DNA from: Sphingobacterium sp. SYP-B4668
GTDB taxonomy: Bacteria; Bacteroidota; Bacteroidia; Sphingobacteriales; Sphingobacteriaceae
Direction of reading: 5' to 3'
Length of the DNA: 64,000 bases
Assembly (NCBI RefSeq): GCF_027627455.1
Contig: NZ_CP115483.1
Location: 4,340,001-4,404,000 of the forward strand
Shown here: one piece after another, positions 16,375 to 25,358 of the stretch
Layout of the letters: every line of letters begins with the position of its first letter
Position numbering within the stretch: position 1 is the first letter of the stretch
Notes under the pieces: model-generated
Database searches by the model: none
Seen by the model: the letters and a program-made list of their open reading frames with translations, nothing else
Told to the model about the DNA's origin: nothing
Made by a program: the position numbers and the translations under genes

Positions 16375-17847
16375 TTATTTTTGAGGGATACGAAGTTTCA
16401 TCCCTGGCTTTAGTTTTGAATTATTCAATCCATTGGTGGATTTGATATTTGTTACAGTCGCTCCTTTATATTTACTCGCTATGCCTGAAAGTGTATCTCC
16501 TTTTTTAACCACGTAACTCAGATAGGTGCTACTAGATTCTTTTTTGCTTTTTGAGGTTTTACTTACCGTGCTGGCCAACTGCTTGTTCACGCTGCTATTA
16601 GACACTATTAATGATTTACCAGCAGCAACACGACTGGATGTTAATCCATTCCATGCTTTTAAATTGTGGACACTTACACCGAATTTGTCGGCTATTCGCT
16701 GAAGTGTCTCTCCTTTTTTGACCTTATATCTTCCCACAGCACCGCTTCCAGCGACTCGAAGATCATCGTTAGCGGCCTCGACAATGGCTACTGGAACAGC
16801 CAGAGGTGTGTTCAAAGCAGCATAGAGATGTTCTTGGTCCATATCTTCCATCTTGGGTATCACCAATCGTCTAGGAACCTCTACGGTGCCATTAACAATT
16901 CCCTTCTTATAGCCTGGATTTAACAGTTTCAGAGAAGCTGTTGGAATATTCAAAGCTCCGGCTATATTATCCATTCCTAAAAACTTATCGACCATCAAGA
17001 CATCAGTTGCAAGATGATAGTCATGAGTGGATGGGATAATATCATTTTCCTCAATATAGCCAAACATATATGTCATTGCAATAAATGCAGGAACATAATT
17101 ACGCGTCTCTTTGGGTAGGAAACGGGATATTTCCCAAAAATTAGGATTGTCTTTACCGGATTTTGCGATTGCACGTTTCACATTACCTTTTCCACAATTG
17201 TAAGAAGCAATAGCGACCAACCAATCACCGAACTCTTTATAGGATTCCAACATATATTTAGCAGCGGCATAACTGGAGGCATATGGGTCTTTGCGCTCAT
17301 CGACATAATTGTCCATTGCTAAATCATAGAGCTTTGCAGTTCCGTACATAAACTGCCAAGGGCCAGTAGCACCTACTCTGGATACAACTTGGGGGTTGAG
17401 TGCTGATTCCACAATAGATAAATACTTGATTTCCTCCGGAACGGCCATTTCCTTAAATATCTTTTCGTATATCGGAAAATAGTACTGTCCAAGTCCTAAC
17501 ATCCGCCCCATGTGGGGCTTATAGTTTTTCGAGCTATAGAGCTCAATATAATTACGGACCTGAGCATTGTAATTTAGGGGTACTTCTTTTTGCAACGCCA
17601 ACAGCTTACGGACCATTCCTACGTCTTGGATGTCAAAGACTACATCATCGACATCGCGTTCGCCAGCGTTGACAAATTTAATGCTGTCCAGCTCTCTTAA
17701 GATTTGTGTATTTTCATCTGCTAAATGTTGTAAAAGAGAAGATTGAAGTTCTCCTTTTAACGATGAAGAGGGTAAACTTTGTGCATTGGCGGTTGACAAG
17801 TATAGCAGTCCCGCTAATGACAAGGTTACTACTTTCATTTTAATCAT
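16375..17847 (-). CDS. Membrane-bound lytic transglycosylase with two LysM domains (MltD-like)
   Basis: The 490-residue protein has a signal peptide ending near STANAQ, an SLT domain (about residues 120-250) with catalytic glutamate E147 in IVESALNPQVVSRVGATGPWQ (shown in part) and the ASYNCGKGNVKRA motif, and two LysM domains at about 370-415 (YKVKKGETLQRIADKFGVS) and 443-488 (YVVKKGDTLSGIASKYKG). It cleaves the glycan strands of peptidoglycan, anchored by LysM. A serine/lysine-rich linker separates the LysM domains. It is the last gene of a minus-strand set of envelope genes. Confidence 0.92.
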   Translation of the reverse strand: MIKMKVVTLSLAGLLYLSTANAQSLPSSSLKGELQSSLLQHLADENTQILRELDSIKFVNAGERDVDDVVFDIQDVGMVRKLLALQKEVPLNYNAQVRNYIELYSSKNYKPHMGRMLGLGQYYFPIYEKIFKEMAVPEEIKYLSIVESALNPQVVSRVGATGPWQFMYGTAKLYDLAMDNYVDERKDPYASSYAAAKYMLESYKEFGDWLVAIASYNCGKGNVKRAIAKSGKDNPNFWEISRFLPKETRNYVPAFIAMTYMFGYIEENDIIPSTHDYHLATDVLMVDKFLGMDNIAGALNIPTASLKLLNPGYKKGIVNGTVEVPRRLVIPKMEDMDQEHLYAALNTPLAVPVAIVEAANDDLRVAGSGAVGRYKVKKGETLQRIADKFGVSVHNLKAWNGLTSSRVAAGKSLIVSNSSVNKQLASTVSKTSKSKKESSSTYLSYVVKKGDTLSGIASKYKGATVTNIKSTNGLNNSKLKPGMKLRIPQK

Positions 17848-17969
17848 AAGTTTGATTTAATACAAAAAAAAACGAGTCCACATGTGATTCCTTAAGTAAA
17901 TGGATTGCAGCAGATTTCGCATGATTACAATTTCGGTGTTCCAAAAATCAACTAGCCTAATTTTTGAAA

Positions 17970-18013
17970 AAGGTTGAAAAACAAGGTAATGATATAATAG
18001 GTATATCATTACC
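17970..18013 (-). terminator. Terminator of tatA
   Basis: GGTAATGATATA and TATATCATTACC form a perfect 12-bp stem with a 5-nt loop. On the minus strand it is followed by TTGTTTTTC. Confidence 0.88.
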
Positions 18014-18031
18014 CTCTTGTAACGAATAGTA

Positions 18032-18253
18032 CTACCCGTTATTTACAGTGTCTTTGTTATTAGTGGTAGTCGAAGAGTCTTTTGTTTCAGAATTATCTTC
18101 ACGTTGACCGTCTTTAAACTCCTTTACGCCTTTTCCAAGGCCTCTCATTAATTCAGGAATTTTCTTACCTCCAAACAACAATAGCACTATCACTACGATA
18201 ATGATAAGCTCCTGCCCACCTAATCCCATTATTAAAAACGTTGATGTTAACAT
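18032..18253 (-). CDS. tatA: Twin-arginine translocase subunit TatA/TatE
   Basis: The 73-residue protein has the TatA layout: a short periplasmic N-terminus, one membrane helix (ELIIIVVIVLLLFGG), the hinge FGGKKIPELM, an amphipathic helix (RGLGKGVKEFKDG) and a polar tail. TatA forms the pore of the Tat pathway that exports folded proteins. Two likely Tat substrates are encoded in this window (5312-6067 and 45955-47151). No tatC is present here. Confidence 0.93.
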   Translation of the reverse strand: MLTSTFLIMGLGGQELIIIVVIVLLLFGGKKIPELMRGLGKGVKEFKDGQREDNSETKDSSTTTNNKDTVNNG

Positions 18254-18317
18254 AATTTATTTTTATTTATATTATTTCAAATACCTTCTTTGCTGCTCCC
18301 AATAAAGGGATAACTAT

Positions 18318-18346
18318 CAAAGGTAAACAATTATTTTTTATTACAA
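18318..18346 (-). promoter_or_regulatory. Promoter of tatA
   Basis: On the minus strand TTG (18346-18344) precedes TACCTTTG (18325-18318) by 18 bp. The -33 element overlaps the region of the upstream gene's stop at 18348. Confidence 0.6.
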
Positions 18347-18347
18347 T

Positions 18348-19628
18348 CTATCTCGCCAACCAAGACTCTGGATTTAACTCGTTCATCCCTTGAAAGATAG
18401 AGAATTTAACAATGGAAATTCCTTCTTCTTCGTCTTCACCCGCCGTTCCAATTGTTTGTCCCGCACTCACTTTTTGTCCGTTTGAAACAGAAAGACCTTT
18501 CAAATCGCTGTATACGGAGAAGTACTCCCCGTGATTGATAATTACACTGCCTACCCCACCAAAATTAAATGCTTTCGACACTGTTCCCGAGAATACTGCT
18601 TTGACAGGGGCATTGGCGTTGGTACGAATCACGATATCGGGATTATATACGGTCACATTTCGGCCATATGACCCCATACCAAACTTGCGAATAATATTCC
18701 CTTGTCCTACTGGCCAAGGCAGTCTACCTCGATTGGATTTAAAGTCAGCAGACAATTTCATCGCTTCAGGAGTAGATTTCAACACTTCTCCATCGGTTTT
18801 TCTCTTCGTTTCTTTTTCAACTTCGGCCACAGGCTTACCCGTCTTGCGTGCTTCAGCCTCGGCGAGCCTCTTACGTTCGGCCTCTGCTCTTCGACGCTCT
18901 TCGGCAATTTCTCTTGCGATTGCCGCTTTGATCTGCGCGGCTAGCTTGCGCTCTTGTTGTTGTTTTTTACCCAATTGGGATTTAACGTCACGCTCTTGTG
19001 ATGCCAATTCATTCAATACCTTTGAATGCTCGGCCCTATCCTTAGCGATGACATTACGTTCATTTTGTTGATCTTTCAGAAGTGCATTTTTCTTACTTTT
19101 ATCAACTTCCAATTGTGCAATTTTTTGCTTTATCTTGTCTTGCGTAGCTTCGATTTCGTCCGCTTTTATCTTTCTCGAATCATTGAATTGCTGAAGGTAT
19201 TTAACACGTCTATAGGCCTGATTGAAATCTTTAGATGCAAAAACAAACATCATTTTACTATAGGCATTCTTATTACGAAAGGCAAATAAAATCATTTTCT
19301 CATAATCCTTGCGCAATTTTTCTAACTGGGCTTTGAGTACGTCAATAGCGTTGTTGTTAGATGCTATTTGATTATTAATCAATCGAACTTCTGAATTAAT
19401 CGTCGAAATCTTCTCTTCCCTTAGATTCAATTGCTTGCTTAGCGCATTCACCTCTTGCTGAGATAACTTTCGCTCCTTGGAAGTGCTTTGTAACACCTTT
19501 TGTAGCTCTGCAATCTCTTTTGTTAATTGCTCCCGTTGTTTCTGCAATAATGCACTACTCTGTGCCTTACTAACAGTAACAATCAGAAACAGTGCTAATA
19601 TGCTTAATAATACTTTTTTAAAACCCAT
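18348..19628 (-). CDS. EnvC-like murein hydrolase activator with degenerate M23 domain
   Basis: The 426-residue secreted protein has a signal peptide (to about residue 22, ...VSKAQS), a long coiled coil (about residues 25-270, rich in Lys, Glu and Gln) and a C-terminal LytM/M23 fold (about 310-425). The zinc ligands of active M23 peptidases are missing: NPDIVI stands where HxGxD is expected, YSDL replaces YAHL, and VKFSIF replaces the HxH strand. Coiled coil plus inactive LytM is the pattern of EnvC, which activates amidases at the division site. An activator role is therefore preferred over a peptidase role. Confidence 0.87.
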   Translation of the reverse strand: MGFKKVLLSILALFLIVTVSKAQSSALLQKQREQLTKEIAELQKVLQSTSKERKLSQQEVNALSKQLNLREEKISTINSEVRLINNQIASNNNAIDVLKAQLEKLRKDYEKMILFAFRNKNAYSKMMFVFASKDFNQAYRRVKYLQQFNDSRKIKADEIEATQDKIKQKIAQLEVDKSKKNALLKDQQNERNVIAKDRAEHSKVLNELASQERDVKSQLGKKQQQERKLAAQIKAAIAREIAEERRRAEAERKRLAEAEARKTGKPVAEVEKETKRKTDGEVLKSTPEAMKLSADFKSNRGRLPWPVGQGNIIRKFGMGSYGRNVTVYNPDIVIRTNANAPVKAVFSGTVSKAFNFGGVGSVIINHGEYFSVYSDLKGLSVSNGQKVSAGQTIGTAGEDEEEGISIVKFSIFQGMNELNPESWLAR

Positions 19629-19667
19629 GAACTGATTTTATTTCACTTTTGCCTTCTGAGTAGATCA

Positions 19668-19675
19668 CAAAGCTA
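19668..19675 (-). promoter_or_regulatory. Promoter -7 element for the EnvC-like gene
   Basis: TAGCTTTG on the minus strand fully matches TAnnTTTG, 39 bp before the start codon. A TTTTCG around 19696-19691 is a weak candidate for the -33 element. Confidence 0.5.
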
Positions 19676-19729
19676 ACCATGTATAGATTGCGAAAATAAT
19701 AAAACTCAGGCATTAAATATTAATATTCA

Positions 19730-20515
19730 CTAATTTATTACCTTATATCTTGTCGGGACATTAAACGGTATCTCTAATGGCTCGTTAAATGCGACTTTGT
19801 TATAAACCAAATCTGCATCGACTTTAGTATCCTCTCCGATTAGATTAAGTCTTAGTCGCTGTGGAAAGTTGTATCCACTAACCAAAACATGTTGTCCATA
19901 AAAGGCTTCCAGTTTCTGACTTCTTCCATCTTCCGCCAATCGGAAAGTAGTAGGTCTATTATTGGCATTGATAATGTAGTGAAATCGCATCCCATCTTTT
20001 ATACCGACCATCTGTGTATCGTCAGCGCTACTCGCCATCTGCAAATTATTTGTATTCAAAAGTGAGGTCGATACGTTACCCAATAAAATATCCTGTAGAC
20101 TGCCAAATGTAACGGATGGATTCGTGTAATGATAGATATAACTAAAAGGTTTGGCAATATATTCGCCTTGTAATTTATTCAGAATCTTCACACTATCCGG
20201 CGTAATCAAAACACGAGCTACTTCAATGCCTAATATAGCGGTCACCGAGATCCAAATCGCTTTATCCCGCTCAATCCGAATATTGGCGGTCACCTCCTGT
20301 GATTTGTCACCTAGCACCAATGTGCTCTTTGCTTTCCCAGAAAAAGTATGAAAATCCAGATTACTTAATTCAAATGTTTTAATCGCGTTTGAAGTAGTAG
20401 TAATGGGAGTAGTCCCTACCACATTGGCTTGATCTTTCACAGCAAGCTTCTTTTTACTACCACAAGAAGATAGCGCAAGAAGCAACAAAATCCCTATTCC
20501 ACACTTATTCCACAT
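19730..20515 (-). CDS. DUF4292 lipoprotein
   Basis: The 261-residue product is a lipoprotein with lipobox LSSC near residue 18 and one DUF4292 domain. It resembles the LolA/LolB-like fold family in layout (TFSGKAKSTLVLGDKSQEVT near the start). Function is not established. Its start overlaps the end of the TPR gene by 11 bp, which suggests translational coupling. Confidence 0.8.
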   Translation of the reverse strand: MWNKCGIGILLLLALSSCGSKKKLAVKDQANVVGTTPITTTSNAIKTFELSNLDFHTFSGKAKSTLVLGDKSQEVTANIRIERDKAIWISVTAILGIEVARVLITPDSVKILNKLQGEYIAKPFSYIYHYTNPSVTFGSLQDILLGNVSTSLLNTNNLQMASSADDTQMVGIKDGMRFHYIINANNRPTTFRLAEDGRSQKLEAFYGQHVLVSGYNFPQRLRLNLIGEDTKVDADLVYNKVAFNEPLEIPFNVPTRYKVIN

Positions 20516-22238
20516 ATTTTTTGTTCTTTATCTTTAAGCTCAACTTTTCTTTATTAACATCTTCAGCGTCTATTAACAAAGACGCCTTCTCCCATTGCTT
20601 TATAGCTTCCCTTTGTTTACCAACATGGTACAAAATATCGCCATAGTGATCCAACAAAGTTGCTGATATTTGTGTACCGGAATTTTTTATTGATTTCTCG
20701 ATCCAAACCAGTGCATCTTCATATTTTTCCTGTTGAAAGAGTACCCATGCATAAGTATCTTGGAAAGTTGCCGAATTGGGATCCAATTCATTAGAGCGTT
20801 TAGAATATTCCGCAGCTTTCTCCAAATCCTTTTTTCTTAACGACAAATAGTATGCTAAATTGTTCATTGCCGTTACATTTGTGCTATCTAGCTTTATAGC
20901 TTCTTCATACGCAACGTCTGACGCTGACTCCATTTTTAATTGATGGTACAGATCGCCCAGTGCGGCATAAATATTCGACTGAACAAACGGATTTTCATTC
21001 TCACTGCTATTAAGTGCCATCTCGAGCATCTGTCTAGCTTTTTCTTTATCATCGTTCATCAGATAAGCTAATCCCGTAAAATATAGCAATGTGGAATTAT
21101 TGGGATTAGATCTCAATCCTTCCAATCCATGTACAATGGCGACGTCTACCTCCTGCAATGCCATATCAGCATTGATAAGCATACGCCAGGCATCGATATT
21201 GGCGGGGTTGATTCCTACTGCTACTGAAAATAATGAACGAGCGGCATGTGGATCTTTACGCCTCCACATCACATCACCTTTGGCCATGTGACTTTCGGCC
21301 ATGCGCGGATGTTTCAAGACTAGCACATTGGTCAAATCTTGCAGTTGGTCTAACGTGAATCCGTTTTCACGCAAAAGAAGTGCATGCACCACCCTATTCT
21401 TTTCTTGAAAATCCAATTTATCAGACTCAAAAGCTTTCTTAAGGTAGTTAAAAGCTAGTTTTTGATTTTTGGAGGCGGTGTAGGCATCCGCCATATCTAG
21501 ATACAAGAGATCGTCTTTGGTGACTTCAACACCTTTTTCCAAAGTCGAAACAGCTTTTTTCGGTTCCTTGCCCTGTATATATATATACGAGAGACTGCTA
21601 TACACTTGACGAAGTGGGCTACTTTTCTCTTCCCAATTCTTCAACAACACCTTCGCTTCTTCCGTGCGATCTTCATTCATTAATATCTCGGCTTTCAACA
21701 TATCCAATGTGTCCGACACGCCAAACTTATTTTTAGTGACCTCGTAATACTCCAGGGCTTCATCAGGCTTTTTACTCACCTGCAATAACATGATTTTTTC
21801 ACGGTAGGGCTGCGGGATGTCTGGATTATGTACAATCACTTCGTCCAATAAGCTCAACGCAGCTGGTAAATCTTGTTTAGACTTATATAGATCTACCAAG
21901 AAATTATAATATCTTAAGTCCTTTTTAATAGAGAGTGCCTTTTGCACATTTGCGACAGCCTCTTCATAATTCCGAAATTGTCCATATAGCAAGCCTTTAG
22001 CGTAGTAAATTTCATCCGCGTTGGGATATTTGGCCGTTACTTCGTCCATAATCTGGAAAGCCTCCTGAAACTCGCCATTTCTCAATTTTACTTCGATCAG
22101 TGTCAGCTGTTCTTGGTAAGGCTTCTTTTCGACTTGCTGAGCATGGCTTAATGAATATAGCCCAAGCTGCATACCTATCGCCACTACTATCACTACAAAA
22201 CGAAAAGGGCTTTTTTCATGTATCATCATGTATCTCAT
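20505..22238 (-). CDS. TPR-repeat protein
   Basis: The product of about 577 residues has a signal peptide (to about SLSHAQQ) and about a dozen tetratricopeptide repeats, for example EIYYAKGLLYGQFRNYEEAV and DTYAWVLFQQEKYEDALVWI. It is probably a periplasmic or membrane-attached scaffold. An in-frame ATG at 22337 exists, but starts at 22238, 22229 or 22226 place a normal signal peptide at the N-terminus; 22238 is chosen. It is first in a minus-strand string with the DUF4292 lipoprotein and EnvC-like genes, a neighbourhood recurrent in Bacteroidota. Confidence 0.85.
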   Translation of the reverse strand: MRYMMIHEKSPFRFVVIVVAIGMQLGLYSLSHAQQVEKKPYQEQLTLIEVKLRNGEFQEAFQIMDEVTAKYPNADEIYYAKGLLYGQFRNYEEAVANVQKALSIKKDLRYYNFLVDLYKSKQDLPAALSLLDEVIVHNPDIPQPYREKIMLLQVSKKPDEALEYYEVTKNKFGVSDTLDMLKAEILMNEDRTEEAKVLLKNWEEKSSPLRQVYSSLSYIYIQGKEPKKAVSTLEKGVEVTKDDLLYLDMADAYTASKNQKLAFNYLKKAFESDKLDFQEKNRVVHALLLRENGFTLDQLQDLTNVLVLKHPRMAESHMAKGDVMWRRKDPHAARSLFSVAVGINPANIDAWRMLINADMALQEVDVAIVHGLEGLRSNPNNSTLLYFTGLAYLMNDDKEKARQMLEMALNSSENENPFVQSNIYAALGDLYHQLKMESASDVAYEEAIKLDSTNVTAMNNLAYYLSLRKKDLEKAAEYSKRSNELDPNSATFQDTYAWVLFQQEKYEDALVWIEKSIKNSGTQISATLLDHYGDILYHVGKQREAIKQWEKASLLIDAEDVNKEKLSLKIKNKKYVE

Positions 22239-22386
22239 ATTTGAATTATGTACTAATGTAATCAATCGTGCATAAAAAGATGACAAAACAACGCAAAAGT
22301 TTAATGCAATGACTGTTAATAAATGTAAAAGTTTCATAGGCTATCAAATAAAGAAAAAACCATTTCGGCTTTTAAATCTTTTAACG

Positions 22387-22394
22387 TACCTTTG
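22387..22394 (+). promoter_or_regulatory. Promoter -7 element for rplM
   Basis: TACCTTTG matches the consensus exactly and is followed by C, the best-conserved form. Transcription would start near 22401. Confidence 0.65.
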
Positions 22395-22397
22395 CAG

Positions 22398-22414
22398 TCC
22401 TTTGTAATAAAGGA
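22398..22414 (+). promoter_or_regulatory. Hairpin at the 5' end of the rplM leader
   Basis: TCCTTT and AAAGGA pair around a GTAAT loop at or next to the predicted transcript start. The rest of the 58-nt leader is A-rich and unstructured. It might be an autoregulatory L13 site or a stabilising 5' hairpin; neither is shown by sequence alone. Confidence 0.35.
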
Positions 22415-22458
22415 AAAAGAAGAAAATAACATTTATTTAATTAATTAATCAAAAGCAA

Positions 22459-22902
22459 GTGAATACGTTAAGTTACAAAACTGTCTCTGCCAACAAGAAC
22501 ACTATCAACAAAGAGTGGATTGTTGTTGATGCTGAAGGCGAGATTTTGGGGCGCTTGGCAAGCGAAATTGCGAAAGTAATTCGTGGAAAACACAAGCCAA
22601 CATTTACCCCTCACGTAGACTGTGGAGATAACGTCATTGTTATCAATGCAGACAAAATTAGATTGACCGGTAATAAATTAGGTGACAAAGTTTACGTTCG
22701 TTACACTGGATACCCAGGTGGTCAACGTTTCATTACTCCTAAAGAATTATTGGCAAAACACCCTGAGCGCATCATTGAGAAGGCAGTTCGTGGTATGCTT
22801 CCTAAAAACCGTTTAGGTCGTCAATTGTTTAAGAACCTTCATGTGTATGCTGGAACAGCACACAAACATGAGGCTCAGAATCCAACACCAGTTAAATTTT
22901 AA
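22459..22902 (+). CDS. rplM: 50S ribosomal protein L13
   Basis: The 147-residue product matches L13 throughout (EWIVVDAEGEILGRLASEIA, the GDNVIVINADKI strand and PKNRLGRQLFKNLHVY). It binds 23S rRNA early in large-subunit assembly. The start is GTG: no ATG lies near the conserved N-terminus. It is first in an rplM-rpsI-rpsB operon, with 11 bp before rpsI. Confidence 0.97.
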   Translation: MNTLSYKTVSANKNTINKEWIVVDAEGEILGRLASEIAKVIRGKHKPTFTPHVDCGDNVIVINADKIRLTGNKLGDKVYVRYTGYPGGQRFITPKELLAKHPERIIEKAVRGMLPKNRLGRQLFKNLHVYAGTAHKHEAQNPTPVKF

Positions 22903-22913
22903 GGAGAATCGAC

Positions 22914-23300
22914 ATGTCAACAACTAACACTTCAGGAAGAAGAAAAACTGCTGTTGCCCGCATTTACTTAACTGCTGGTAGCGGAAACATTACCGTTAAT
23001 GGTAAAGACTACAAAGAATATTTCCCAACATTGCCTTTGCAATACATTGTTACTCAGTCTACTGAAGTAGCAGGTGCTGCAGGAAATTATGATGTGAATG
23101 TTAACGTGAATGGTGGTGGTGTAAAAGGTCAAGCAGAGGCTGTACGCCTTGCAATCGCTAAAGCTCTTATTGAGCTAGACGCTACCGTAAAACCTGCATT
23201 ACGTGCTAAAGGTTTAGTAACTCGTGACGACCGTATGGTTGAGCGTAAGAAACCAGGACGCCGTAAAGCACGTAAAAGATTCCAATTCAGTAAACGTTAA
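22914..23300 (+). CDS. rpsI: 30S ribosomal protein S9
   Basis: The 128-residue product has the S9 N-terminus (SGRRKTAVARIYLTAGSG) and the basic C-terminal tail ending in KRFQFSKR, whose last residues reach the P site of the 30S subunit. A clear Shine-Dalgarno sequence AAGGAG lies about 9 bp before the ATG. It is co-transcribed with rplM and rpsB. Confidence 0.97.
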   Translation: MSTTNTSGRRKTAVARIYLTAGSGNITVNGKDYKEYFPTLPLQYIVTQSTEVAGAAGNYDVNVNVNGGGVKGQAEAVRLAIAKALIELDATVKPALRAKGLVTRDDRMVERKKPGRRKARKRFQFSKR

Positions 23301-23318
23301 TCAAAGGAGGATCAAAAA

Positions 23319-24131
23319 ATGGCAAGAACAACTTATCAAGACTTATTGGATGCAGGTGTGCACTTTGGTCACCTTACACGTAAATGGGATCCGAAAATGG
23401 CGAAGTACATTTTCATGGAACGTAACGGTATCCACATCATTGACTTGAACAAAACCCTTACGAAATTAGAAGAAGCTGCTTCAGCTATCAAACAAATCGT
23501 AAAATCAGGTCGTAAAGTTTTATTCGTAGCAACGAAAAAACAAGCAAAAGAAATTATCGCTCAACAGGCAAAAGAAGTAAACATGCCTTTCGTAACTGAA
23601 AGATGGTTAGGTGGTATGTTGACAAACTTTGCAACTGTACGCAAGTCTATCAAAAAGATGTCGAATATCGACAAAATGCAAAAAGATGGTACTTACGACG
23701 TGTTGTCGAAGAAAGAGAAATTAATGATTCAACGTGAGCGTATCAAATTGGAAAGCCTTTTAGGGGGTATCGCTGATTTGAATCGTTTACCGGCTGCTTT
23801 ATTCATCATCGATGTAAAAAAAGAGCACATTGCTGTTTCTGAAGCAATCAAATTGAACATCCCTACTTTTGCAATGGTAGATACAAACTCTGACCCTACT
23901 AACATTGACTTCCCGATTCCTGCAAATGATGATGCTACTAAATCTATTAGCCTTGTCGCTGGAATCATCGCGAAAGCAATCCAAGAGGGATTGGACGAAC
24001 GTAAACGCGATAAAGAGGAAGAAGCTGAAAAAGAAGCTGCAGCTGCAAAAGCTCAAGTGGACAACGGTGGTGAAGCTGAAGAAGCTAACGCTGGTGCTAA
24101 ACGCCCTCGCAAAGCGAAAGACGGAGAATAA
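23319..24131 (+). CDS. rpsB: 30S ribosomal protein S2
   Basis: The 270-residue product matches S2 (AGVHFGHLTRKWDPKM, the coiled-coil segment, RWLGGMLTNFATVRKSI). The C-terminus carries an extra Lys/Glu/Ala-rich tail of about 35 residues, common in Bacteroidota. It is preceded by AAAGGAGG, a full anti-Shine-Dalgarno match that is uncommon in this phylum. Confidence 0.97.
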   Translation: MARTTYQDLLDAGVHFGHLTRKWDPKMAKYIFMERNGIHIIDLNKTLTKLEEAASAIKQIVKSGRKVLFVATKKQAKEIIAQQAKEVNMPFVTERWLGGMLTNFATVRKSIKKMSNIDKMQKDGTYDVLSKKEKLMIQRERIKLESLLGGIADLNRLPAALFIIDVKKEHIAVSEAIKLNIPTFAMVDTNSDPTNIDFPIPANDDATKSISLVAGIIAKAIQEGLDERKRDKEEEAEKEAAAAKAQVDNGGEAEEANAGAKRPRKAKDGE

Positions 24132-24144
24132 TATTTTCTATATT

Positions 24145-24217
24145 AAACCGGATAGACCTGTGTTAGCTTTTGGAAATTTCGATGTCCATAGCCCGCACAT
24201 ATCTGTCCGGTTTTTTT
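24145..24217 (+). terminator. Terminator between rpsB and tsf
   Basis: AAACCGGATAGA pairs with TCTGTCCGGTTT (one G-T pair), followed after two mismatches by 4 more base pairs (TGTG with CACA) and a 35-nt apical part; seven T in all follow the second arm. It should reduce read-through from rpsB into tsf. Confidence 0.75.
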
Positions 24218-24318
24218 GTTAAATCTCCATTATCAGATTTAACAATTCACAATTGCTTAACACAAAAAAAGCGATTGTAAACATATCAAACTGTAATTTT
24301 ATAAAAACAAAAAATAAC

Positions 24319-25155
24319 ATGTCAGTACAAATTTCTGCATCAGATGTAAATAAACTGCGTCAACAAACAGGCGCTGGTATGATGGACTGTAAAAAAGCAT
24401 TAGTAGAAGCAAACGGTGATTTTGAAGCCGCTATCGACTATTTACGCAAAAAAGGAGCTAAAGTAGCTGCAAGCCGTCAGGATCGTGAATCTAACGAAGG
24501 TGTCATCATTGCGAAAGCAACTGAAGATAAAAAATCAGGTATCGTTGTTGAAGTGAACTGTGAAACTGATTTCGTAGCTAAAAATGCTGATTTCGTAGCT
24601 TTTGCTGAAGCTATTGCTGACATCGCATTGGCTAATCAACCTGCTACATTAGATGATCTTAAAGCGCTAGAAATCGATGGCCGTAAAATCGCTGATTTGT
24701 TGATTGACCAAACAGGTAAGATCGGTGAGAAAATCGAAGTTTCTAAATATGAAGTTGTAAAAGCTGAAGAGGTTGTTGCTTATATTCACGGTAACTATCG
24801 TTTAGGTGTATTAGTAGGTCTTTCAGCTAGCGGTGCGGGTGTACAAGAAGCAGGTAAAGATGTAGCTATGCAGATCGCGGCTATGAACCCAATTGCTATC
24901 GACAAAGATGGTGTTGATCAAAATACTATCGAACGTGAAATAGCTATCGCAAAAGAGCAAATCATTGCTGAAGGAAAACCTGCTGAAATGGCGGAGAAAA
25001 TTGCACAAGGTAAATTGAATAAATTCTTTAAAGACACTACTTTATTGAACCAAGAATTTGTGAAAGATTCTTCTAAAAGCATTTCTCAGTTCTTAGATTC
25101 AGTATCAAAAGGATTGACAGTTACAGCTTTTAAACGCGTTCAATTGGGCGCATAA
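24319..25155 (+). CDS. tsf: Translation elongation factor Ts
   Basis: The 278-residue product has the N-terminal UBA-like domain (VNKLRQQTGAGMMDCKKAL), the EF-Tu-binding motif CETDFVAKN, and the core EF-Ts domains. It recycles EF-Tu from GDP to GTP form. The ATG at 24319 is the family start; an in-frame start at 24253 would add 22 non-conserved residues. It lies downstream of rpsB as in most bacteria but is separated by a terminator. Confidence 0.96.
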   Translation: MSVQISASDVNKLRQQTGAGMMDCKKALVEANGDFEAAIDYLRKKGAKVAASRQDRESNEGVIIAKATEDKKSGIVVEVNCETDFVAKNADFVAFAEAIADIALANQPATLDDLKALEIDGRKIADLLIDQTGKIGEKIEVSKYEVVKAEEVVAYIHGNYRLGVLVGLSASGAGVQEAGKDVAMQIAAMNPIAIDKDGVDQNTIEREIAIAKEQIIAEGKPAEMAEKIAQGKLNKFFKDTTLLNQEFVKDSSKSISQFLDSVSKGLTVTAFKRVQLGA

Positions 25156-25173
25156 GCTCAGCTGGTAAGCTAA

Positions 25174-25222
25174 AATAAAAAGCAAGCCTATCCCCTACTC
25201 GTGGATAGGCTTGCTTTTTATT
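25174..25222. terminator. Terminator after tsf
   Basis: A perfect 20-bp stem with arms built on AAAAAGCAAGCCTATCC and its complement closes a 9-nt loop. The T-rich second arm serves the plus strand. Confidence 0.92.
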
Positions 25223-25358
25223 CCTAAAATTAGTTGCATAAGCAATTTTAATTTTGATAAATAATACTTACTTTGATACTGGAATAACACCTAATTAACT
25301 TAAAAACAGAACAAACCTTTTATGTGTTCGATTGTACTTTAGTAGAGCAATTTTAACT

